Of a stretch of DNA of 34,783 bases, positions 26,878-34,783 are shown piece after piece (within the stretch, counting starts at the first letter, position 1; every line of letters starts with the position of its first letter). The position numbers and the translations under genes were made by a program. The stretch is taken from assembly GCA_003160215.1 (NCBI GenBank), contig PLQW01000090.1, positions 80,307 through 115,089 on the forward strand, given 5' to 3'. The DNA comes from Acidobacteriaceae bacterium (GTDB lineage Bacteria; Acidobacteriota; Terriglobia; Terriglobales; Acidobacteriaceae). The notes under the pieces are model-generated. The model was not told the DNA's origin and searched no databases. It saw only the letters and a list, made by a program, of their open reading frames with translations.

Positions 26878-28782
26878 ATGAAGTCAGTCATTGTCGGCAC
26901 CGCGGGCCACATTGACCACGGCAAGAGCGCGCTGGTACGGGCCCTTACCGGCATCGATCCCGACCGCCTGGAGGAGGAGAAGCGGCGCGGCATCACCATC
27001 GACCTGGGCTTCGCCAATCTCGACTTGCAAAGTCCCGATGGAGAGCCGATCCGCATTGGCTTGGTCGATGTGCCCGGCCACGAGCGCTTTGTGCGCAACA
27101 TGCTGGCCGGCGTCGGCGGCATCGATCTGGTGCTGCTGGTGGTGGCGGCCGACGAATCCGTCAAGCCCCAGACCCGCGAGCACTTCGAGATCTGCCGTCT
27201 GCTTGCGGTGCAGCGTGGCATTACCGTCCTCACCAAGGCCGACTTGGTTGACGCCGAGACCCTGCAAGTCGTCGGCATGGAAGTGGCAGAGTTCCTCCAA
27301 GGCTCGTTCCTCGATCCGGCAACTTCGCCGATTATCCCTGTCAGTTCCAAGACCGGCGCGGGACTCGACCAACTGCAACGCGAACTGGCGCGGCTGGCCG
27401 CCCAGGTTCCGGCCAAAGACTCCAGCGCAGTCTTCCGGCTGCCGATTGATCGCGTGTTCACCATGAAGGGTTTCGGAACGGTGGTTACCGGCACTCTGAT
27501 CTCGGGCACGGTCCACAAAGAGCAGGAAGTCGAAGTCCATCCTACCGGCAAGCGCCTGAGGGTGCGCGGAGTGCAGGTGCATGGGCACTCGGCGGAAGAA
27601 GCCATCGCCGGACAACGCACGGCGTTGAACCTCGCCGGCGTGGAAACCACTGAGCTCGCTCGCGGCATGATGCTGACGCCGCCAGAAATGTTCCATCCGG
27701 TGGTCCGCTTGGGAGTGCAGCTTGACCTGCTGCCTTCGGCAAGGCCACTGCGGCAGTATGCTCGCGTCCACTTGCACGTGTTCGCGGCGGAGACCATCGC
27801 GCGCGTGACCCTGCTGGGCGCAAAGCAGCTTCTGCACGGCGAGTCGGGATTCGCGCGCTTGAAGCTCGACCGTCCGATCGTGTTGTTCCCCGGCGACCGA
27901 TTCATCCTCCGGCAGTATTCGCCCGTGATCACCATTGGAGGAGGCCGCGTGCTCGACGCCGGCGACCCGCCGATACGTATTGCACGCGATCAAAGCTTGC
28001 CCTTTCTTCAGACCATCGCCAACGCCAGCCCCAGGGAAGCGCTGTTGGCGCGCATAAATCGGCGGCGGATTTTTGGACTCACCCTTGCCGAAGCCGTGGC
28101 GGAAACGGGATGGCTCCCCGCTCGCGTGCAACAGCTCGCCGCTGAACTAAAGCAGGCGGGCGAGATAGCGATTTTCGGCAACGTTCTGATCACCTCCCGC
28201 TGGCTGGAAAGAATTCGTCAGGACATCCTGTCCCTTGCCCGTCACTTCCATGACGCCAACCCTTTGCTGGCGGGAATCAACAAGGAAGAGCTTCGCGCAG
28301 CAAAGTGGGGCTATCCCGAGCTGTTCGATGGAGTCGTCGCTGCGTTGCTACGCGAAAAGAAGCTCGAAGCCGACGGCGAGCTGCTGCGACTTCCCGGCCG
28401 CGGCGTGGTTCTCCGCGACGAGGAGGCCGAATCGAAGTCGCAGATCGAGCAGGCCTTCGCCAAGGCAGGCTTGCAGGTCCCGGCGCTCAAGGACGTACTG
28501 GCCTCGCTGCCGGTGGACAAAGTGCGCGCGCAGAAGATTCTCACGCTGCTGCTGCGCGATCGCGTGCTGATCAAGCTTTCGGATGACCTGGTGTTTCATC
28601 GCGATGCGCTGGAAGCCATGCGCCGGCAGATTGTCGCGCAGAAAACGAAAACACCCAAGCTCAACGTGGGAAACTTCAAGGACCTCTTCGGGGTAACGCG
28701 GAAATACGCCATCCCTCTGCTCGAATATCTCGATCGCGAGCGGGTGACGCGCCGCGTGGGGGACGAGCGGGTCATTCTCTGA
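26878..28782 (+). CDS. selB: Selenocysteine-specific translation elongation factor SelB
   Basis: [61 protein letters not shown]-terminal winged-helix repeats ending [32 protein letters not shown]. Confidence 0.95.
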   Translation: MKSVIVGTAGHIDHGKSALVRALTGIDPDRLEEEKRRGITIDLGFANLDLQSPDGEPIRIGLVDVPGHERFVRNMLAGVGGIDLVLLVVAADESVKPQTREHFEICRLLAVQRGITVLTKADLVDAETLQVVGMEVAEFLQGSFLDPATSPIIPVSSKTGAGLDQLQRELARLAAQVPAKDSSAVFRLPIDRVFTMKGFGTVVTGTLISGTVHKEQEVEVHPTGKRLRVRGVQVHGHSAEEAIAGQRTALNLAGVETTELARGMMLTPPEMFHPVVRLGVQLDLLPSARPLRQYARVHLHVFAAETIARVTLLGAKQLLHGESGFARLKLDRPIVLFPGDRFILRQYSPVITIGGGRVLDAGDPPIRIARDQSLPFLQTIANASPREALLARINRRRIFGLTLAEAVAETGWLPARVQQLAAELKQAGEIAIFGNVLITSRWLERIRQDILSLARHFHDANPLLAGINKEELRAAKWGYPELFDGVVAALLREKKLEADGELLRLPGRGVVLRDEEAESKSQIEQAFAKAGLQVPALKDVLASLPVDKVRAQKILTLLLRDRVLIKLSDDLVFHRDALEAMRRQIVAQKTKTPKLNVGNFKDLFGVTRKYAIPLLEYLDRERVTRRVGDERVIL

Positions 28783-28848
28783 TAGGGATATTTACTTGAC
28801 GCCACCTGACCAACCCCTCTAACACAGTCGAAACTCACGAGCGCGCTA

Positions 28849-29712
28849 CTACAGCCCTACTTCGATCCTTGACCGTGGATCGAGGTAATCCCGCAGGCCG
28901 TCGCCAATGAAGTTGAACGACAGCACCGCCAGCATGACTGCGGCGGCGGGGAAAAGTACCAGGTGGGGCGAATCGAACAGGTGGGAGCGCCCGTCGTTCA
29001 GCATCGAACCCCAACTTGCCGCCGGAGGCGGGACACCCAGCCCGAGGAAGCTCATGGTGGCTTCCGCCAGGATGGCGCCCGCCATTCCGATGGCCGCCTG
29101 CACGATAATGGGCTGAATGATGTTCGGCAGGATGTGCCTAACGATGATCCGCAAGTCGCTTGCGCCCAGTGCGCGCGCGGCTTCCACGAATTCGCGCTCG
29201 CGGACCGCCAGCACCTGAGCGCGGACCAATCGCGCATAGCCTACCCATCCTCCAATCGATAACGCTAGGATCAGATTGAAGATGCCGGGGCCGAGAAAGG
29301 CGACAAACGCGATCGCCAGCAGGATTCCAGGGAACGACATGAAAGCGTTCATCACGACCACGTTGAGCACGCGGTCGGTGACTCCGCCATAGTAGCCCGC
29401 AATCGAGCCGAAGATCAGTCCCAGCGTGAGGGACGCTGCCACCACGCAACTTCCCACCAGCATCGAGATGCGGGCTCCGTAGATGATGCGCGAGAGGATG
29501 TCGCGGCCTAGTTCGTCGGTGCCAAACCAGTGTGAGGCCGAGGGCCCCATGAGTCGCGCCGGCAGGTCGATCTGCGCGGGATCCTGCGGAGCGATCCAGG
29601 GCGCGAACAGAGCGCACAACAAGAAGATGGCGACCATTACGAGACCCGCAGTTGCGAGCAGGTTATAGCCGGCAGCCCGACGGAGCGAAACAAGTTGTGC
29701 GGTGGACGCCAT
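28849..29712 (-). CDS. ABC transporter permease, DppC/OppC type
   Basis: GTDELGRDILSRIIYGARISMLVG; EAARALGASDLRIIVRHILPNIIQPIIVQA; AILAEATMSFLGLGVPPPAASWGSMLNDG. Confidence 0.93.
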   Translation of the reverse strand: MASTAQLVSLRRAAGYNLLATAGLVMVAIFLLCALFAPWIAPQDPAQIDLPARLMGPSASHWFGTDELGRDILSRIIYGARISMLVGSCVVAASLTLGLIFGSIAGYYGGVTDRVLNVVVMNAFMSFPGILLAIAFVAFLGPGIFNLILALSIGGWVGYARLVRAQVLAVREREFVEAARALGASDLRIIVRHILPNIIQPIIVQAAIGMAGAILAEATMSFLGLGVPPPAASWGSMLNDGRSHLFDSPHLVLFPAAAVMLAVLSFNFIGDGLRDYLDPRSRIEVGL

Positions 29713-29789
29713 GCAGCATCATGTTAAATGAATATGGCGGCGTTCTTGCGAAAGCGCCGCCAAGTAGTTGGGGACTTGCGACCGAGCAC

Positions 29790-30233
29790 CTACTTCATGG
29801 TGACGTTTCGTATCAGATAGCTGGCGACCTGCCGCCCGTTCTCGACGCGCTTGTCAATCACCTGCTGCTCTTTGCTCTTGTCGCCATATTGTTTCATCCG
29901 CAGGTCCAGTACTTTCATCCCAAGACCATCGAGAGCGGCCATGTTTTTGTAGGTTAGGGAGATTCCGATGTCCCAGTCGTCGATACTGGCTTTCGTCTGG
30001 TTAAAGAAAACCTGATAGCCCTCGATGAGCCCGGCGATCTTCTCGGCGTCCCAGATCGGCTTGATGTTGTTCTTCACGTCGTCCATGAACGCGTTGAAGT
30101 GCCCGGGAAGAATGTGGACCAACGTGACACGTTCCACTGTGCCCTCGGTGTATTGGTCCTGTGCTGCCGCCGTGGCCAGAGATAGAAGAGAGAAACACAA
30201 TGCTGCTACTGCGAGCCGCAAAGCTTGCTTCAT
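29790..30233 (-). CDS. Secreted hypothetical protein
   Basis: Signal peptide MKQALRLAVAALCFSLLSLATAAAQ; 147 aa. Confidence 0.75.
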   Translation of the reverse strand: MKQALRLAVAALCFSLLSLATAAAQDQYTEGTVERVTLVHILPGHFNAFMDDVKNNIKPIWDAEKIAGLIEGYQVFFNQTKASIDDWDIGISLTYKNMAALDGLGMKVLDLRMKQYGDKSKEQQVIDKRVENGRQVASYLIRNVTMK

Positions 30234-30480
30234 GTACAGCCTCCTTGTTTTGTGATGTCCGGAGTGTGCCTTATCTGCGGTATCCCGTAAAGCGAAAACT
30301 GGTAGGCTCGCCGGGTTCCTGCACGCTGTGCGCTTCCTTAAACGTTGATGGAGGACAGCTCCATCGCGAATCGGGAAGGGCAGCGTGAACTTAAGCCGCG
30401 AAATGGCACAACTCTCGCAGTATCAGCGTCCAAGGACTAGAATCGTGGGTTCAGAGGCATGCCCCTCGGGTAATCGGCCC

Positions 30481-31494
30481 ATGTTGTCTTTCAAACTGGT
30501 CTATAGCGAGAAGTATTTCCTCCCCATCGGCGAGCACATCTTTCGCGCCGACAAGTTTCGTCTCATTCGCGAGCGCCTGCTTGAGCAAGGCGTTGCTGAA
30601 GACTCCGATTTCGCGGTTCCGCACTCGGCCAGTGAAGCCGACGTCCTGCTGGTACATTCGCCGCTTTATGTGAACAAGTTGATGGAAGGCACCCTAAGCG
30701 CACGCGAGGAGTTAGAGATGGAGATTCCGTACTCGCCGCAGGTGGTGGATGCCTTCATGCTCCACACCGGAGGTTCGATCCTGGCAGCGGAACGCGCTCT
30801 GGAAGATGGTGTCTGCATTAACGTGGGCGGCGGGTTTCACCACGCGTTTCCAGAACACGGAGAAGGCTTCTGCATGATCAACGATTTCGCCGTGGCCATT
30901 CGTGCCATGCAGAAGCGCGGCAAGATTGGTCGTGCCATGACGGTTGATTGCGACGTACATCAGGGAAACGGCACTGCCTTTATCTTTGGAAGTCCGCGGC
31001 CCAACCCGGGCACTTTACCCTCCTGGCCGGCTGCAACAATGGGAGCTCCGCGGCGGACCACCATGATGGAAGGCTCCAGCAAAGATGTGTTCACGATTTC
31101 CTTGCATCAGGAGAACAACTATCCCTTCGTCAAGCCGCCATCTTCCATCGACGTCAACCTGCCCGATGGCTGCGGCGATGTCGAATATCTGGCCTGGCTC
31201 GATAACGCTCTGAGTTCCGGTTTGCGGCTGTTTGAGCCGCAACTGATCTGCTACGTTGCGGGCGCCGATCCTTACGCCGACGACCAGCTTGGCGGACTGA
31301 ATCTGTCCATTGCGGGGTTGAAGCAACGCGACGAGCTTGTCTTCCGGGCCGCGCGCGCACGCGACATACCCGTGATGGTCACCTACGCCGGCGGCTATGC
31401 GAACCACATCGAAGACACGGTGACCATTCACTGCAACACCGTGGTTGCGGCGGCCGAGGTGTACCGCACAGCGCCGAGTGAAACGTCGCGATAG
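30481..31494 (+). CDS. Histone deacetylase-family (AcuC/HDAC-like) protein
   Basis: GGGFHHAFPEHGEGFCMINDFAVAIRAM, VDCDVHQGNGTAFIF, ISLHQENNYPF, GADPYADDQLGGLNLS; start at MLSFKLVYSEKY chosen by homology reasoning (ORF open from 30385). Confidence 0.9.
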   Translation: MLSFKLVYSEKYFLPIGEHIFRADKFRLIRERLLEQGVAEDSDFAVPHSASEADVLLVHSPLYVNKLMEGTLSAREELEMEIPYSPQVVDAFMLHTGGSILAAERALEDGVCINVGGGFHHAFPEHGEGFCMINDFAVAIRAMQKRGKIGRAMTVDCDVHQGNGTAFIFGSPRPNPGTLPSWPAATMGAPRRTTMMEGSSKDVFTISLHQENNYPFVKPPSSIDVNLPDGCGDVEYLAWLDNALSSGLRLFEPQLICYVAGADPYADDQLGGLNLSIAGLKQRDELVFRAARARDIPVMVTYAGGYANHIEDTVTIHCNTVVAAAEVYRTAPSETSR

Positions 31495-31544
31495 GTTCTC
31501 TCATCCAGTAAGTACGCATCGCTGCGTGATATCCTGATTTCAGC

Positions 31545-31565
31545 GCGGAAACCGCAGGTTTCCGC
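31545..31565. repeat. Hairpin gcggaaacc-gca-ggtttccgc upstream of ffh
   Basis: 9-bp perfect stem 30 bp before the ffh ATG. Confidence 0.6.
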
Positions 31566-31595
31566 CCGCCCAGCCAGAGCTGTGGACTCCTAACA

Positions 31596-32954
31596 ATGTT
31601 TGAGAACCTTACAGATAAGCTGCAGCGTGCCTTCAAGAATTTGCGCGGACAGGGCACCCTGACGGAAGAGAACATCGGCGAAGCGCTGAAAGAAATCCGC
31701 ATGGCGCTGCTCGAAGCCGACGTTAACTTCAACGTAGTCAAAGAATTGATCGAGCACATCCGCGAGAAGGCGCTGGGCCAGGAAGTGCTGACCGCGCTTT
31801 CCCCCGCCGAGCAGGTGGTCAAGATTGTTCGCGACGAACTGATCATCGTTCTGGGCAAAGACTCAGCCAAGCTGAAGTTCGCCTCCCAGCCGCCCACGGT
31901 TGTGCTCATGGCGGGTCTGCAGGGTTCCGGTAAGACAACCACTTCCGGCAAGCTAGCGAGCTGGCTCAAGCAAGGTGGACACCGGCCCATGCTCGTCTCG
32001 GTTGACGTTTACCGTCCCGCGGCGCGGGAGCAGCTCAGAGTAGTCGCGCAGGCCATCAAGGCCCATATCTATGAAGGCAAGGTCGAGGAATCGAACACCG
32101 CGACTGTCGAGCGGCTAGTAAAGGAAGCGCGGCGCGAGGCCATCAACAACGCCTGCGACGTGCTCATCGTTGACACCGCCGGCCGGCTGCACATCGACGA
32201 GCAACTGATGGACGAGATGCAGTCGCTGAAGAAGATCCTGAATCCGCAGGAGATCCTCTTCGTCGCTGACGCCATGACCGGCCAGGACGCGGTAAGGTCG
32301 GCCGACGAGTTCCACAAGAAGCTCACGCTCACCGGCGTGATACTCACCAAGATGGATGGCGATGCCCGTGGTGGTGCGGCGCTTTCCATCCGCAAGGTGA
32401 CCGGGCAGCCCATCAAGTTCATCGGCATGGGCGAAAAATACGATGCCCTGGAGTTGTTTCATCCCGACCGTATCGTGGGACGGATTCTGGGGATGGGCGA
32501 CATCCTCTCGCTGATCGAGAAGGCCGAAGCCCACCTCGACAAGAAGAAGTCGGAAGAGTTTGCGCAGAAGGCGCTCAGCGCCGACGGCTTCTCGCTGGCG
32601 GACTTTCGCGATCAGTTGCGGCAGGTGAAGAAACTCGGCTCGTTGCAGAGCATCATGGGCATGATGCCCAAGATCGGACCGTTCGCCAACATGCAGAAGT
32701 CGGCGGACAAAGTGGACGAAAAGCAACTCAACCGCGTCGAGGCCATCATAAACTCCATGACTCCGCACGAACGCGACCACCACGAGGTCATCAACGGTAG
32801 CCGGCGCAAGCGCATCGCCCGCGGCTCGGGGACCAGCGTTCAGGAAATAAACCAGTTACTGCGCCAGTACGCGCAGATGCGTAAGATGTTCAAGAGCATG
32901 GGCAAGCCCAGCTTCGCTCGCCGGCTAGCAGGCATGAAGATGCCGGGCATGTAG
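31596..32954 (+). CDS. ffh: Signal recognition particle protein Ffh
   Basis: MFENLTDKLQRAFKNLRGQGTLTEENI, GLQGSGKTTTSGKLA, DTAGRLHID, TKMDGDARGGAALS, M-domain FRDQLRQVKKLGSLQSIMGMMP ... SRRKRIARGSGTSVQEINQLLRQYAQMRKMFK. Confidence 0.98.
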   Translation: MFENLTDKLQRAFKNLRGQGTLTEENIGEALKEIRMALLEADVNFNVVKELIEHIREKALGQEVLTALSPAEQVVKIVRDELIIVLGKDSAKLKFASQPPTVVLMAGLQGSGKTTTSGKLASWLKQGGHRPMLVSVDVYRPAAREQLRVVAQAIKAHIYEGKVEESNTATVERLVKEARREAINNACDVLIVDTAGRLHIDEQLMDEMQSLKKILNPQEILFVADAMTGQDAVRSADEFHKKLTLTGVILTKMDGDARGGAALSIRKVTGQPIKFIGMGEKYDALELFHPDRIVGRILGMGDILSLIEKAEAHLDKKKSEEFAQKALSADGFSLADFRDQLRQVKKLGSLQSIMGMMPKIGPFANMQKSADKVDEKQLNRVEAIINSMTPHERDHHEVINGSRRKRIARGSGTSVQEINQLLRQYAQMRKMFKSMGKPSFARRLAGMKMPGM

Positions 32955-33039
32955 GAAAGGCCGCGGTTCGCGTTGAGAGGGGATCACTACGCAAGTAAAT
33001 GCCCCATGTGGATGTTTGGAATTGACGGTTCATCTCTAG

Positions 33040-33151
33040 GAATTGTCATTACGAGCGAAGCGAGGAATCTGCTTTCGTCTGCGCCAGGCGCGATGGCGGG
33101 AGAAAAGAAGCAGATCCCTCACGGCCTGAAGGCCGTTCGTGATGACAATTC
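33040..33151. repeat. ~112-bp imperfect palindromic element between ffh and hslU
   Basis: Ends gaattgtcattacga / tcgtgatgacaattc (14/15 complementary), inner aatctgctt / aagcagat arms, nested acggcc-tgaa-ggccgt hairpin (33121-33136). Confidence 0.8.
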
Positions 33152-33179
33152 AGAAATCACGAAACACAAGAGGTAATCA

Positions 33180-34619
33180 TTGGCTATTTATCTTCCAGCA
33201 ACCGCAGATGACGAACACGTTGCACTCGACGAATTAACCCCGCGCGAGATCGTGCGCGAACTTGACAAATATGTTGTAGGGCAGAACCAGGCGAAGCGCG
33301 CCGTGGCCATCGCCCTGCGCAATCGCATGCGCCGCCAGAAGCTCTCGGCCGAACTCGCCGAAGAAGTCATCCCCAAGAACATCATCATGATCGGCCCCAC
33401 GGGCGTGGGCAAGACCGAGATCGCCCGCCGGCTGGCGAAGCTGGCCAACTCTCCCTTCATGAAGGTGGAGGCGTCGAAGTTCACCGAGGTTGGCTACGTG
33501 GGTCGCGATGTTGAGTCCATGATCCGCGACCTGGTGGAGATCGCCATCGACATGGTGCGCGAAGAGAAGCTGGAAGACGTTGCCGACAAGGCTGAGCTAA
33601 ACGCGGAAGAGCGCCTGCTCGACCTGCTACTGCCGGCGATGCCAGCCCCGGTGCAGATGCGTCCCGCCGCGCAGGACCCGCAGCAGATCGGATTCAACAT
33701 TGGAATTGGCGGTGAACCCTTGCTGGCCGGTGAACCTGGCTCGCGCACTCGCGAGAAGTTTCGCCAGCAGTTGCGCGAAGGCAAGCTCGACGAGCGCATC
33801 GTGGAGCTGGACGTCCGCGAAAAATCGATGCCTGCGTTCGAGATCATTACCAATCAGGGGGTCGAAGAGATGGACGTCAACATGAAAGACATGTTGCCCA
33901 ACATCTTTGGCCAGCGCACCAAAAAGCGGAAGATGAAGGTCAGCGAGGCTTTCGAGTACCTCATCCAGGAAGAAGAGCAGCGTCTGATCGACATGGACCA
34001 GGTCACGCGCATCGCCGTGGAGCGCGTGGAGAACTCGGGCATCATCTTCCTCGACGAAATCGACAAGATCGCCGGACGCGAAGGCGGGCACGGGCCTGAC
34101 GTCTCGCGTGAAGGCGTGCAACGCGACATTTTGCCCATCGTCGAAGGCACCACGGTGAACACGCGCTACGGCATGGTGCGCACCGACCACATCCTGTTCA
34201 TCGCCGCCGGTGCATTCCACGTGTCCAAGCCCAGCGACCTGATCCCCGAATTGCAGGGGCGCTTCCCCATCCGGGTGGAGCTGCAATCGCTGACGGTGGA
34301 AGACTTCATCAAGATACTCACCGAGCCGAAGTCGTCGCTCACCAAGCAGTACATCGCGCTGCTCGACACCGAAGGGCTAAAGCTGGAGTTCACTCCGGAA
34401 GCATTGGCGGAAGTCGCGAACTTCGCCTTCCGCGTGAACGAAGGGACAGAGAACATCGGCGCACGTCGCCTGCACACCATCATGGAGCGCGTGCTGGATG
34501 AGATCAGCTTCGAGGCTCCGGACATGAAGGAAAAGAGCGTGACCATCGACGCCGACTACGTGCGCAAGACCCTCACCGACATTGTGAAGGACCAGGACTT
34601 GTCGCGGTACATCCTGTAG
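33180..34619 (+). CDS. hslU: ATP-dependent protease ATPase subunit HslU
   Basis: [114 protein letters not shown] start. Confidence 0.96.
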   Translation: MAIYLPATADDEHVALDELTPREIVRELDKYVVGQNQAKRAVAIALRNRMRRQKLSAELAEEVIPKNIIMIGPTGVGKTEIARRLAKLANSPFMKVEASKFTEVGYVGRDVESMIRDLVEIAIDMVREEKLEDVADKAELNAEERLLDLLLPAMPAPVQMRPAAQDPQQIGFNIGIGGEPLLAGEPGSRTREKFRQQLREGKLDERIVELDVREKSMPAFEIITNQGVEEMDVNMKDMLPNIFGQRTKKRKMKVSEAFEYLIQEEEQRLIDMDQVTRIAVERVENSGIIFLDEIDKIAGREGGHGPDVSREGVQRDILPIVEGTTVNTRYGMVRTDHILFIAAGAFHVSKPSDLIPELQGRFPIRVELQSLTVEDFIKILTEPKSSLTKQYIALLDTEGLKLEFTPEALAEVANFAFRVNEGTENIGARRLHTIMERVLDEISFEAPDMKEKSVTIDADYVRKTLTDIVKDQDLSRYIL

Positions 34620-34708
34620 TTAAGTGGCAAAACTTTGCCCAGGACAGAGGCACGGATGGGAGGCCATGCCTTCCGTCTGGCAACTGATCACTGGCCACTG
34701 ACAACTGC

Positions 34709-34783
34709 TTACATCCCCGCCCCGCCTTCGAAGATTTTCTCCATCTGGTAGGGGAACACGCGATAGAGAGCGTAGCTGATGCC
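34709..34783 (-). CDS. C-terminal fragment of an unidentified protein (runs off right edge)
   Basis: Minus-strand open frame ...GISYALYRVFPYQMEKIFEGGAGM*. Confidence 0.5.
   Translation of the reverse strand, partial: GISYALYRVFPYQMEKIFEGGAGM

Noticed and set aside
26739-28131. Long minus-strand ORFs (398 and 415 aa) antisense to selB
   Set aside because: High-GC antisense shadows of a strongly conserved SelB; no recognisable motifs.
28783-28848. Possible tRNA-Sec next to selB
   Set aside because: No tRNA-like arms or CCA-adjacent structure seen in the selB flanks.

Overview
The window looks like an ordinary, gene-dense chromosomal stretch from an Acidobacteria-like genome (assignment inferred from gene content and intergenic repeat style, not tested). 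Housekeeping genes recognised from translated motifs: cmk, mutL, rluD, lgt, zapA with a zapB-like partner, pheT, pheS, a nagZ-like GH3 gene, miaA, selB, ffh and hslU. Other coding content: a partial PAS sensor kinase at the left edge, a compact five-gene ECF sigma / anti-sigma / LiaF-like membrane operon, a VWA protein, a TonB-like protein, a lone DppC-type permease and a histone-deacetylase-like protein. A candidate 6S RNA lies downstream of zapA. Most interesting items: (1) a two-gene cassette (an unassigned ~170-aa protein plus a RelE/ParE-like toxin) enclosed by a perfect 17-bp inverted repeat, a possible non-canonical toxin-antitoxin unit; (2) at least eleven short intergenic hairpins with a constant TNAA/TTNA loop and differing but fully complementary stems; (3) several other intergenic repeat families, some of which run into stop codons; (4) three consecutive genes sharing one LiaF-like membrane module behind an ECF sigma/anti-sigma pair; (5) an apparent frameshift separating a transmembrane segment from the PAS-kinase frame. 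No CRISPR array, prophage, transposase or rRNA/tRNA gene was identified by eye.
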